A stretch of DNA of 15,283 nucleotides from Lunatibacter sp038209145. Lineage in GTDB: Bacteria > Bacteroidota > Bacteroidia > Cytophagales > Cyclobacteriaceae. Positions 1 to 7,921 of this stretch are shown here, one piece after another. The notes below the pieces were generated by a model. The model was not told the DNA's origin, did not search any database, and saw only the letters and a program-made list of their open reading frames with translations. Both the position numbers and the translations under genes were made by a program. Where the stretch lies: NCBI GenBank assembly GCA_038209145.1, contig JBBQXZ010000105.1:1-15283 (forward strand). The letters are read 5' to 3'. Position 1 is the stretch's first letter. Each line of letters starts with the position of its first letter.

Positions 1-590
1 TGCGTACCGATTGCCTTTCTTAATCGCACTCCCCCTCCATCTGTATGATAGGAATAGGCAAGGTAATCAATCCGATTTGTATCTTTATTGATCCAGTATA
101 GAAATTCATCGTCAAAATCCTCTCCCCCACCCTCTTCCGAAAACGCCACTTTTATCACATTATAATCTTTTCCTTCCAAGGTGGATTCTCCTTCAAGCGT
201 TTTAAAAACAGCCGGATCATTCAACCCATATGGTAAAAAAGCAAAATAAGCCACCGAGTTTACTGAGTTGGAAAATGCATTTTTTCGTTCCTCGGTTAAA
301 GTTACCGGGTCTCCGTTGAGGGTCCGCTGAAACCCTTCGTTGTTCAATACATCCCGAATTTGCCCGGTGGAGTCCGAAAACTCCCTCACATATTCAAACT
401 TCCCGGAAGACTTAAAGATTTCATAGGAGATATCCCTAAAATCAAAATAGATCTTTGCGTTTACATATGCTTCACCTCCATGGGATTCGATGGCTTGGTC
501 GATGATCTTTTCGGCCGCGGTTCTGGATTGGCAGGAAGCTGTCAGGATTATGAAGATAGAGATGATAGTCAGGTAAATGAAGTGGCGCAT
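1..590 (-). CDS. DUF6503-type lipoprotein, C-terminus beyond the window
   Basis: The frame is open from an ATG at 590 to the left edge (about 196 codons, no stop), so the C-terminus is missing. The N-terminus is a lipoprotein signal: a hydrophobic stretch of about 16 residues, then the lipobox TASC with Cys20, predicting lipid anchoring in the envelope. The mature part shows features I associate with DUF6503 from Bacteroidota: an AIESHGGE segment, FDFRDISYEI, a strand with RDVLNNEGFQRT, SNSVNSVAYFAFLPYGLNDP, and GGGEDFDDEFLYWI followed by DYLAYSYHTDGGG. The family's function is unknown; the fold may resemble lipoprotein carrier-like or heme-binding beta proteins, but that is inference. It lies 54 bp downstream of the glycosyltransferase on the same strand with no visible terminator between, so it may be the last gene of that run. 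Family assignment is from memory. Confidence 0.85.
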   Translation of the reverse strand, partial: MRHFIYLTIISIFIILTASCQSRTAAEKIIDQAIESHGGEAYVNAKIYFDFRDISYEIFKSSGKFEYVREFSDSTGQIRDVLNNEGFQRTLNGDPVTLTEERKNAFSNSVNSVAYFAFLPYGLNDPAVFKTLEGESTLEGKDYNVIKVAFSEEGGGEDFDDEFLYWINKDTNRIDYLAYSYHTDGGGVRLRKAIGT

Positions 591-644
591 AAGTGGTTCG
601 GAATTAAGTCAGTGAATATACCAATTTTTATCTATTTCCCTGCT

Positions 645-2120
645 TCAAAAAGTTGATTTCAGGTGGTAACTGCGAAAGGAGGTAATACTTACCAAACTAT
701 ACCCCACAGCCAACATGGCGTGAAAGAGAAGCATCTCATAGGTTTGGGTGTAAATGGAAAACCCCACAATAGCACTGAATACCACAGCGAATACGGCTTC
801 CGCATACGTAGTAGCAGGTATATGAACGGAATGGTAAATGTTGCTTTGCCACCCTGATTTTTCTTGGGACAGGTTGTACTTTGGCGTACGTATGAAAGGA
901 GATTTCTTCCCCGTCAACCCCTCCCAGACTGCCTGGGCATTGTGCAGGGCCAAGCCCATGGAGACGGATAGAAACAAGGGCAATTCCCAGATAAAACGCC
1001 CCACCCCCCGCCATGAATAGCGAAGCAAACTCAGGTTAGCCACGAAATAAACCAACGCAATCACCACAAATCCGAGCAGGAAAACAGCCGCTAACTGAAA
1101 ATAGCTGTCCGGAATCCAACCCTGGTAAAAAGCCCACCAGACGGGAATGCTGCTTAGACTTACCGTCAGGACGGCAATGAAGATAACCGCATTTAACAAA
1201 TGCGCGGTTGCGTGAAACTTCACGCGTAATGGCAGGGGTTTTCTCCACACATCCAGCAGGTGCTTTGAAGCGCATTCCGCCCCTCCCTTGGTCCAACGGA
1301 ACTGCTGGGATTTGATGGCCGACATCACTGGGGGCAATTCCGCAGGGGAATGAATATCGGGGCGATAAACAAACTTCCATCCCCGCTGTTGGGCCCGGTA
1401 GCTGAGGTCTAAGTCTTCTGTCAGCGTGTCGTCCTGCCAGTTGCCGGCGTCCAGGATACAGGTTTTCCTCCATATGCCTCCCGTTCCGTTGAAGTTGATA
1501 AAGGCCTGCTGTTGATTTCTACCCATCTGCTCCACCATAAAATGGGCATCGAGGGCAAAAGCCTGCAGCCGGGTAAGTACGGAATAGTTTTCATTTAAAT
1601 GTGTCCAACGGGTTTGAACCATGCCGGTCTTTTCATCCCGAAAATGGCCCACCGTACGCAACAAAAAATCAGGATCCGGTACAAAATCCGCATCAAATAT
1701 GGCGATGAGTTCCCCGCTTGCTTGCGCCAATCCTTCCTTGAGCGCGCCGGCTTTAAAACCTTTACGCTCTTCCCTGTGGATGTAACGGAAATTCACCTCG
1801 GGAAACTTGGCGATATTTTCCCGGATCAAGTCACCAGTCTCATCCGTGCTGTCATCCAATAATTGGATTTCAAGCTTTTCTCCGGGATAGCGAAGCTTGG
1901 CCACAGCCTCAATCAGCCGGGCAACGACATATTTTTCGTTGTAGACAGGTAACTGAACTGTCACCAAAGGTAGATCATTTGTATCCAGCGACTCTGGGGA
2001 TTTCGACCATTTTTTAAATCTAAAAAAATGAACCAACAGGTGTGCCTGAGCCATGCTATAAAAGAGCACAAATACCATGGCCATAACATAAACACCCAAA
2101 AAGAAGTAGGTAACAACCAT
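645..2120 (-). CDS. Membrane glycosyltransferase family 2, cellulose-synthase-like
   Basis: A 491-aa processive-type GT2 enzyme. It begins with a membrane helix (about residues 4-30), followed by a cytosolic GT-A domain and several C-terminal membrane segments (about 305-400 and 440-480). The catalytic signature is complete: DD at 89-90, DAD at 143-145 (nucleotide-sugar and metal binding), TED at 234-236 (catalytic base) and QQFRW at 272-276, the Q-x-x-R-W motif that binds the growing chain or acceptor. It therefore transfers sugar from a nucleotide sugar at the inner membrane to a polysaccharide or lipid. The layout resembles CslA-type mannan/glucan synthases and glycolipid synthases more than BcsA, because there is no PilZ domain and no BcsB/BcsC neighbour. 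The product is unknown. The start codon overlaps the stop of the polyferredoxin gene (TAATG), implying translational coupling. Confidence 0.92.
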   Translation of the reverse strand: MVVTYFFLGVYVMAMVFVLFYSMAQAHLLVHFFRFKKWSKSPESLDTNDLPLVTVQLPVYNEKYVVARLIEAVAKLRYPGEKLEIQLLDDSTDETGDLIRENIAKFPEVNFRYIHREERKGFKAGALKEGLAQASGELIAIFDADFVPDPDFLLRTVGHFRDEKTGMVQTRWTHLNENYSVLTRLQAFALDAHFMVEQMGRNQQQAFINFNGTGGIWRKTCILDAGNWQDDTLTEDLDLSYRAQQRGWKFVYRPDIHSPAELPPVMSAIKSQQFRWTKGGAECASKHLLDVWRKPLPLRVKFHATAHLLNAVIFIAVLTVSLSSIPVWWAFYQGWIPDSYFQLAAVFLLGFVVIALVYFVANLSLLRYSWRGVGRFIWELPLFLSVSMGLALHNAQAVWEGLTGKKSPFIRTPKYNLSQEKSGWQSNIYHSVHIPATTYAEAVFAVVFSAIVGFSIYTQTYEMLLFHAMLAVGYSLVSITSFRSYHLKSTF

Positions 2121-3664
2121 TAATTTTTTAATGAAATGGATTTATTTCCAATAATTATCGGCATGTCATTTAATCGCCCGGCCTCTTCCCCATTCTCCAA
2201 CTTCAACACACCGCGCGGACATACTGCCGAACATACCCCACACCCCACGCAAGAAGAACGGACGATGTTTTGACCCCGTTGGGCATACCAGCGAACGTCT
2301 ATGCCCATCTCACAATAGGTGGAGCAGTTGCCGCAGGAAATGCACTGCCCACCATTGGTGGTAATCCGAAAGCGGGACTTAAACCGCTGCACCAATCCCA
2401 GGTAAGCCGCCAACGGGCAGCCAAACCGACACCAGACCCTGTTTCCCATAAAGGGATAAAATCCGGTACCAATAACCCCGGCAAATATGGAGCCGATCAT
2501 AAAGCCATAAATGGAATGTACCTGATTGGTGGCGTCACCCAGGAGGCCGAAACCCATAAAGTAATTGGCTATTGTCATGACCGTCATTACAACCGCAAAG
2601 ACCAACACCCCATGTACCAAATAACGTTCCACATTCCAGGCTTTCAGGCTTTTGTCGGACAATTGCCGGTAAGGATCTCCCAGCGTTTCCGCAAGTCCCC
2701 CACAGCCGCATACCCAGGAGCAATACCACCTTTTGCCGTAAAAATAAGTGAATATAGGTACACCCAATACAATCAGGATTATTCCCCAGATCAGCATAAA
2801 CATCCCCAAGGCTCCCGAACTTACCATTCCATCAATTCGGTATTCGAAGAAAAAAGAATAATCCAGCGGCCAAATATTCTTGAAATCATGCCAGGGCATG
2901 TTAAACAAGACCATGATCTCCGGAAGCAAAAAAGCAAAGGACAACTGAAAAAACATCACCGAAGCAGTCCGGATGGTTTGATAGGTATTTCCTTTGTATT
3001 TGCGAAACATGCGTACGCCCATCACCACGATGGCAAGGGTATAGATAAGCCCATATAAAAACCACTGACTGGCAGGACTACCCGATAAGCCCATGCTGAG
3101 GGGATTAACCATGAGCACCAGATTGGTCAAGTAGGCCGGAAACCAATACAGGATAATGTAAAAAAGAATCAGGTAGGTTCCTGTGATGATACCCAAAACC
3201 CCACGGGATTTCATCGAGGAGAAATATATGCCGTCATTTTTAATCCCATCGTTTTCATTCCGGTACAACGGAAAGATGTACATCAGCCCTCCTACCACTG
3301 CCAAGACGATGGATATCAGCAGAAAAAAATAGGGCCGTTCATTTACCGGTCCCAAGGAGGACGCCTTGGTCAAGGCAAAGGTATAATCATCATAAATGAC
3401 ATTATCCCATTCCTCCTTCTCCTTCAGCTCTTCATTGTATACGTTGAAGTGTTCGTTAAAGTCACCAATAAAGGTAAAATTGGAGGAATAGGTGTGTCCA
3501 TACATCGGAGCTAGAATCTCCACCAGTTGCTCCTCGTGGATGTCTTTGACGTTATCCCTGACGGTAGCTTCTTCCAAGCGATAGTCCCCTATAAACGGTA
3601 TAATGGAAAAGGCCAAAAGCCCAAGGAGAAAAATTGCGATTCCGAATTGTTGTATATTTTTCAT
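2120..3664 (-). CDS. NosR/NapH-like polytopic 4Fe-4S membrane protein
   Basis: A 514-aa integral-membrane polyferredoxin. TM1 spans about residues 7-25. A hydrophilic, probably extracytoplasmic segment of about 85 residues follows (26-110), then helices at about 112-132, 155-185, 200-220, 235-253, 283-308, 350-370 and 388-405. Cysteine motifs are CSWVCGCGG (Cys315, 319, 321), WCRFGC followed by Pro (Cys412, 416), and two ferredoxin clusters, Cys441/444/447/451 and Cys472/475/478/482, the second followed by Pro. This matches the electron-transfer core of NosR, NapH and CcoG, which pass electrons across or along the inner membrane. The N-terminal domain is much shorter than the FMN-binding domain of NosR and I see no flavinylation motif. 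No nosZ, nap or cbb3 gene is present here. It overlaps the oxidoreductase gene by 4 bp (ATGA), suggesting that protein is its redox partner. Confidence 0.9.
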   Translation of the reverse strand: MKNIQQFGIAIFLLGLLAFSIIPFIGDYRLEEATVRDNVKDIHEEQLVEILAPMYGHTYSSNFTFIGDFNEHFNVYNEELKEKEEWDNVIYDDYTFALTKASSLGPVNERPYFFLLISIVLAVVGGLMYIFPLYRNENDGIKNDGIYFSSMKSRGVLGIITGTYLILFYIILYWFPAYLTNLVLMVNPLSMGLSGSPASQWFLYGLIYTLAIVVMGVRMFRKYKGNTYQTIRTASVMFFQLSFAFLLPEIMVLFNMPWHDFKNIWPLDYSFFFEYRIDGMVSSGALGMFMLIWGIILIVLGVPIFTYFYGKRWYCSWVCGCGGLAETLGDPYRQLSDKSLKAWNVERYLVHGVLVFAVVMTVMTIANYFMGFGLLGDATNQVHSIYGFMIGSIFAGVIGTGFYPFMGNRVWCRFGCPLAAYLGLVQRFKSRFRITTNGGQCISCGNCSTYCEMGIDVRWYAQRGQNIVRSSCVGCGVCSAVCPRGVLKLENGEEAGRLNDMPIIIGNKSISLKN

Positions 3665-5049
3665 GCTCTTGAACCAATTAAACGGTGGAAAAAGGAGGTT
3701 TTTTGACGTGAAATGGTCTTGCCTGTTTTTTCGTTGAAAGCACCCAATACTTCCTGGATGTGGTTTTGGAAAAATTCAGGGTTGAAGTTTGACTTGTCCA
3801 ACTTCTCCATCACATACTCCAAGGTCCTTCCCTCAGAAATAGCAGCATCAAAAAAGACATGCCTCAACCTCCACCCCAAGGCGTTTACTCCGAGAATTTT
3901 TTGTGTTGCTTGTTCATAAACAAACCGAATTGCGGATTTGCCCGTATTGTCCTCCCAATATAAACTGTCTGTACCGGAATCCAGGACGGGCGTAACCTGC
4001 CCGTAAGTCTGGTATTCGATATCCATAAACTTGGCCGAGTTAAACCAGACTCCCGGTCGATAAGGAACGGGGGTACCAGAGGTCAGGTTGTGCGCCAATG
4101 TTTCCCCATGCATGCGTCCGGTGTACCACACCTGTTCGATGGATTTTCTATCCAAAGCAGGAGCCTCCCGAAATTCAGCACAATCGCCTATGGCATAAAC
4201 ATCCGGCATATTGGTCTTGAAATATCCATCTACCAAAATCCCCCGATTTAGGTCCAAGGTACTTTTGGCAACCGTATTTAGCTGTTCATTATTTTTTTTG
4301 AGAAAATCAATATTAGGCCGTACGCCTACGGTCAATCCGACAAACTCGCAGGGGATTTCTTCGCCGGAAGCTGTCCTTACACCCCTGACCCTACCCAAGT
4401 CGTCCGGAAGAATTTCGGCCAGCTCGGTTTCCAGCCGCAAGTCAATGTGGTGGGTACGGATATGTCGGTTGATCAGTTGGGCTTCTTCCTTGGGGAGGAC
4501 GTTGTCCCAAAAATTCACCTCCCGGACTAAAAATGTAACCGGGATGTCCCGGCTGCGGAACATTTCTGCCATTTCAATCCCTATCAAGCCTCCCCCCACC
4601 ACGACTGCACGTCGGATATGAGGTGTGTTTTTTTCCATTTTTTCCAAATCCTGCATGGAATACAAGCCTTGCACGCCCTCCAAGTCCTGACCCGGCCAGC
4701 CGAAGGTATTGGGTTTGGATCCTGTTGCCAAGATCAGCGAATCATAAGACAGTCGCTTCTCTTCGGCAAGAACCAATTCTTTGGAGTCGAAATCCACTTC
4801 ACTTACCCAGGCCTTTTTCAGGGAGATCCGGTTCTTTTCCCAGAACCAGTCCTCATACGGCTTTGTATGCTCGTACTTCATGTGTCCCATATAGATATAC
4901 ATCAGGGCGGTACGGGCGAAAAAATGCTCCGTTTCTCCGGAAATGATCAAGATTTCGGCGTGTTCGTCCTTTTTCCGAATGTGGCGGGCACAAGTGACTC
5001 CGGAAATTCCGTTGCCAATAATGACAATCTTTCTAGGGGATTTATTCAT
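3661..5049 (-). CDS. FAD-dependent NAD(P)H oxidoreductase, NirB/rubredoxin-reductase-like
   Basis: A 462-aa pyridine nucleotide-disulfide-type flavoprotein. The FAD-binding Rossmann motif GNGISG is at residues 12-17, the LATGSKP strand at 107-113, the NAD(P)-binding GGGLIG at 152-157, and the FAD-ribityl-contact motif VYAIGDCAE at 284-292. The order fits the class with NADH-dependent nitrite reductase N-termini, rubredoxin reductase and ferredoxin reductases. No CxxxxC redox disulfide follows the FAD motif, so it is not a thioredoxin- or lipoamide-type enzyme. The C-terminal region of about 120 residues is not the usual short dimerisation domain of rubredoxin reductase. No signal peptide is present, so it is cytoplasmic. 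It overlaps the DUF547 gene by 8 bp upstream and the polyferredoxin gene by 4 bp downstream. The likely role, by inference, is exchange of electrons between NAD(P)H and the membrane polyferredoxin. Confidence 0.92.
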   Translation of the reverse strand: MNKSPRKIVIIGNGISGVTCARHIRKKDEHAEILIISGETEHFFARTALMYIYMGHMKYEHTKPYEDWFWEKNRISLKKAWVSEVDFDSKELVLAEEKRLSYDSLILATGSKPNTFGWPGQDLEGVQGLYSMQDLEKMEKNTPHIRRAVVVGGGLIGIEMAEMFRSRDIPVTFLVREVNFWDNVLPKEEAQLINRHIRTHHIDLRLETELAEILPDDLGRVRGVRTASGEEIPCEFVGLTVGVRPNIDFLKKNNEQLNTVAKSTLDLNRGILVDGYFKTNMPDVYAIGDCAEFREAPALDRKSIEQVWYTGRMHGETLAHNLTSGTPVPYRPGVWFNSAKFMDIEYQTYGQVTPVLDSGTDSLYWEDNTGKSAIRFVYEQATQKILGVNALGWRLRHVFFDAAISEGRTLEYVMEKLDKSNFNPEFFQNHIQEVLGAFNEKTGKTISRQKTSFFHRLIGSRA

Positions 5050-5821
5050 TCAGCGACCAGTCGTAAGGAAGATGGGAAATTTTTGCATTGGGATTTATTT
5101 TTACCCGAGTGTATTTATTGAGATACTCAATTAACGATACATTTTTGGTAAAATCACCTTTAAACCAGGAAAAAATCTTGGAAACTTCTATTTTATCCGG
5201 TTCTATTTTATTTTGCTTGGGATCATTGATAAAACCAACCGCCACCTTATTCAGTTGAACCTCCAGTTTTCCGGGCGTAAAGGCTTCATTTAAGAGCGGT
5301 GGGCAGGAAAAGGAGGCGCAGTTGATGGCGAAATGAATGCGGGGCTCTTCAAATTCCTTACGGAGAATCTTATGCTCAATTTCATCCAGGGATGCATCTT
5401 CACCTCCAATCTGAAAAAACTTCAAGTGCCAAATGGTATTTACCAGAGGAATATTGAGCGTTGGCTTCAGGTCCTGAATGCTTGAGACAGGGTAGTTGTC
5501 TATAATCAACTTAATGGTAAAGGCATTGTAGGCATTGATCCAATAGGCCAGTTGCTCCTCCCGGGACCAACTTGAGCGGTCGGGTGCTTGGACGCTTAGC
5601 TTGTCAAGGTATTTCTGAAATATTTCCCTGTCCGAAATAAAGCCCGTGTATTTTACCTTTCCGTCTGTTCCCACATATTTTTTAAGTAATCCATCAAAAA
5701 TCTCATGGGAGGGGGGCATGGATTTATTTTGTCCCAAACTGGAACCCTGACAGGATATCGTCAAAGTGAAAAAGCTGAACACAAATAAATAGGTGGCAAA
5801 ATTTCCTGAGGGATGGATCAT
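5042..5821 (-). CDS. DUF547 domain lipoprotein
   Basis: A 259-aa protein with an N-terminal hydrophobic segment and lipobox TISC (Cys24), so a predicted lipoprotein outside the cytoplasm. DUF547 hallmarks are present in order: EEQLAYWINAYNAFTIKL (88-105), LDEIEHKILR (145-154) and HFAINCASFSCPPL (163-176) with a conserved Cys pair, Cys168 and Cys173. DUF547 has been linked by fold to cysteine-protease/transglutaminase-like architectures, and Cys and His are conserved here, but no activity is established. It sits 77 bp downstream of the rhodanese gene and overlaps the oxidoreductase by 8 bp, so it is probably transcribed with them. Confidence 0.93.
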   Translation of the reverse strand: MIHPSGNFATYLFVFSFFTLTISCQGSSLGQNKSMPPSHEIFDGLLKKYVGTDGKVKYTGFISDREIFQKYLDKLSVQAPDRSSWSREEQLAYWINAYNAFTIKLIIDNYPVSSIQDLKPTLNIPLVNTIWHLKFFQIGGEDASLDEIEHKILRKEFEEPRIHFAINCASFSCPPLLNEAFTPGKLEVQLNKVAVGFINDPKQNKIEPDKIEVSKIFSWFKGDFTKNVSLIEYLNKYTRVKINPNAKISHLPYDWSLNE

Positions 5822-5898
5822 TTTTAGGGATTTATAAAATTAGATTTGACTAACTATTAGACGAAATCGATCAAACTCCTGACAAATTAACAGGAAAT

Positions 5899-6393
5899 TT
5901 AATAAATTTTTTCTCCCTGATTTAACCAAATGCCCCAGGTGCGGCTATAGGCGTGGACTTTGGTGGTCTCCTTCTGCCCGGTATACACCGGTTTTCCTTG
6001 GTTTACCCAATGAAAAATGCCGCCATATAAATTATATACTTCCCGATATCCCGCGTCAGCGAGCCTTTTACCAATGTCCTGACTTCTGGCACCTATGGAG
6101 CAATACACCACGATGGGTTGAGATTTTGGGATATCCTTCAAGGTGCCCAGGTCAAAGGCATCATAACCTACAAACTTAGCGCCTTTCAAGTGGCTGACGG
6201 CAAATTCTTCCGGCTCCCGGGTGTCCAACAAAACGGCCTTATTCAGGAGGTCCTTTTGTTCGGGATAAACGAGTGGGAAATTTTTGTCGTAATACGTACT
6301 TAGTAGCGTTTTATACGCCAGGCTTTGGCCAAAAAGCATCCCTTTTGCAAACATACAGCACAATAACGTAAAAAGAATTATTTTGGATTTCAT
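5899..6393 (-). CDS. Exported rhodanese-domain protein
   Basis: I place the start at 6393, giving 164 aa with a clean signal peptide (MKSK, a hydrophobic core to about residue 22, then FGQS). The frame is open to an ATG at 6468, but that would bury the signal peptide behind 25 charged residues. The mature protein is a single rhodanese domain: LLDTREPEEF at about 55-64, active-site loop CSIGARS with catalytic Cys98, and YNLYGGIFHW at 120-129. Rhodaneses transfer or carry sulfane sulfur; an exported one acts in the periplasm. The CSIGAR loop matches the usual six-residue loop of sulfurtransferases, so activity is plausible. It would be the first gene of the minus-strand run (DUF547 starts 77 bp downstream) and is divergent from the CDP-alcohol phosphatidyltransferase gene. 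Confidence 0.9.
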   Translation of the reverse strand: MKSKIILFTLLCCMFAKGMLFGQSLAYKTLLSTYYDKNFPLVYPEQKDLLNKAVLLDTREPEEFAVSHLKGAKFVGYDAFDLGTLKDIPKSQPIVVYCSIGARSQDIGKRLADAGYREVYNLYGGIFHWVNQGKPVYTGQKETTKVHAYSRTWGIWLNQGEKIY

Positions 6394-6640
6394 AAGCGGG
6401 TAACACCTGTGGGAAAAAAATAGTTTATTGCCTCTTGGAAAGTGCTTCTTCCAATTATAATCATCCAATGTAGGACTTTCTACCTTGATTCAGGTAATGC
6501 AGATATGCCCGGTTTGCATCAAACAGATCATCCAGATTTCGGTTCCACAGGAACATTTTCCGCTTCCTTGTGTTATCTTGCGAATCTGAATCCACCTTTT
6601 GCCCAACAAAGGCAATTATTTTTATTTTCAAACCACTCTT
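6394..6640. promoter_or_regulatory. Divergent intergenic region with a possible plus-strand Bacteroidota promoter
   Basis: These 247 bp separate two divergent start codons, so promoters for both directions should lie here. On the plus strand, TATCTTG at 6574-6580, about 60 bp before the ATG at 6641, resembles the Bacteroidota -7 element (TAnnTTTG) with one deviation; no clear -33 TTTG is seen. On the minus strand TACATTGG near 6470 is a weaker candidate. Weak pattern matches only. Confidence 0.3.
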
Positions 6641-7432
6641 ATGTCCAAATTAGCCCCCTCAGACAGATTTATTGATTTGTCAGATTATGGAAGGCCACTT
6701 GCCAGCTACGCTGCGGAAAAACTCAAGCACAGCTCCATCACCCCCATTCACCTCACCTATCTTTTCGGAGTTTCCGGCTTATTGGCCATTTATTTCCTGC
6801 TTTCCGGATATTTTGTAATTGCGGCCATTTTTTTATTGCTGAAGTCGGTTATAGATGCGGCAGATGGCGAATTGTCCCGGGTCAAAAATACCCCCTCCCA
6901 CAGTGGACGGTATCTGGACAGCATTTTTGACATGGTTTTGAACCTGCTTATACTCTTCGCAATATGCCATTATACATCAGAAAGCCTTTTTGTTGCGTTT
7001 GCAGCCTTTGTTGCCGTTCAGCTGCAAGGCACACTCTATAATTATTATTATGTCATACTTCGTAGCAAATCCAAAGGGGCAGATGGAACCAGTAAGATTT
7101 TTGAGCGGAAGCCACCGCGTGCTTTGCCGGGAGAAAACCAATCGACGGTGAACCTATACTTCTGGATTTTTTACTTTCTTTATGGAGCCTTTGATCGGTT
7201 GGTATTTTGGATGGACCCGGGGGCATTAAAAGCCCAGTCCCTTCCAAACTGGTTTATGACCATGATATCTATATATGGCTTGGGATTTCAACTGTTGCTT
7301 GTTGCCATCTTGCTCTCAGCACACCTGATTGGGTATATCATTCCTTTTTTTATCGGGTATTCGGTCCTGTTTTTGGTGTTTATACCTATACGAATAGGCT
7401 GGAGCCGAATGCTAAGGGAACATTGGGTGTAG
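6641..7432 (+). CDS. CDP-alcohol phosphatidyltransferase family membrane protein
   Basis: A 263-aa polytopic protein. The start at 6641 gives MSKLAPSDRF; an in-frame ATG at 6599 would add 14 residues with no family resemblance. The CDP-alcohol phosphotransferase motif D-x2-D-G-x2-A-R-x8-G-x3-D-x3-D is present with Asp72, Asp75, Gly76, Arg80, Gly89, Asp93 and Asp97, all metal- and CDP-binding aspartates intact; Ala before Arg80 is Ser79. Several helices follow (about 41-71, 100-125, 165-185, 205-260). Such enzymes displace CMP from a CDP-linked lipid or alcohol to build phospholipid head groups or related phosphodiesters, at the inner membrane. The acceptor cannot be told from sequence. It is head to head with the rhodanese-to-glycosyltransferase run, so a shared role in making a modified lipid is possible but inferred. 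Confidence 0.88.
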   Translation: MSKLAPSDRFIDLSDYGRPLASYAAEKLKHSSITPIHLTYLFGVSGLLAIYFLLSGYFVIAAIFLLLKSVIDAADGELSRVKNTPSHSGRYLDSIFDMVLNLLILFAICHYTSESLFVAFAAFVAVQLQGTLYNYYYVILRSKSKGADGTSKIFERKPPRALPGENQSTVNLYFWIFYFLYGAFDRLVFWMDPGALKAQSLPNWFMTMISIYGLGFQLLLVAILLSAHLIGYIIPFFIGYSVLFLVFIPIRIGWSRMLREHWV

Positions 7433-7646
7433 TAGCAGAAAATGCACTAAGCCGAACCTACAAATGAATATTTATAATTAAGTTTGAGAAAAAGAGAGAA
7501 ATGATCGTTGAGCGAAAAAATAATGAAATACTTCGCAACGGAAAGCGGTAAAAGCAGACCCCAAATGTGAAACCGTTGGAAGACACAGTAGATTAATACC
7601 TAGTAGCACTGGGTTTTGCAACGGCAACACCATAAAAAAGAACCCA
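7433..7646. other. Gene-free spacer entering the decayed island
   Basis: I see no credible reading frame, RNA gene or terminator here. It marks the change from intact core genes on the left to broken genes on the right. Confidence 0.4.
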
Positions 7647-7860
7647 ATGGCAAAGAATAAAACGATCATTGTAAAAGGAGTTCAAATATCCATACTTCAA
7701 AAAGACGCAATCGACTTTATTTCCCTGACTGATTTGGTGAAAGGTTTTGATGATCATGACATGAATTACTGTTAAATGAGAAACCGAAACACCTTAGCGT
7801 TTTCAGGAATATGGGAGGAAATGAATAATTCGGATTAAAAGGTAACGAATTCGTAGAAGT
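7647..7860 (+). pseudogene. KilA-N domain protein remnant
   Basis: From the ATG at 7647 the frame reads MAKNKTIIVKGVQISIL, then DAIDFISLTDLVKGF, and stops with TAA at 7773-7775. It resumes in the same frame with MRNRNTLAFSGIWEEMNNSD before another TAA. This is the order of intact KilA-N proteins of Bacteroidota, which begin MAKxKxIxVxGxxI, continue DFISLTDxAK and then have an xWMRNRNTxxFLGxWExxNNPDFK segment. The stop before MRNRNT replaces the residue that is normally Trp, and several residues before it are missing or diverged. Downstream, an NEFVEVF-like piece is in another frame, so the end is ragged. KilA-N is a DNA-binding domain of phage and mobile-element proteins. This copy cannot make the full protein. 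The 3' limit is approximate. Confidence 0.75.
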
Positions 7861-7921
7861 ATTCCGAGGAGATTAAAAATCAATAAAATCAAGGGGTATA
7901 ATGTCTCTCCGTTATTTAATA

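Noticed and set aside
2270..3058. A 262-codon open frame on the plus strand.
   Set aside because: It lies wholly opposite the polyferredoxin gene, whose cluster motifs are clear. Composition shows it is a shadow frame.
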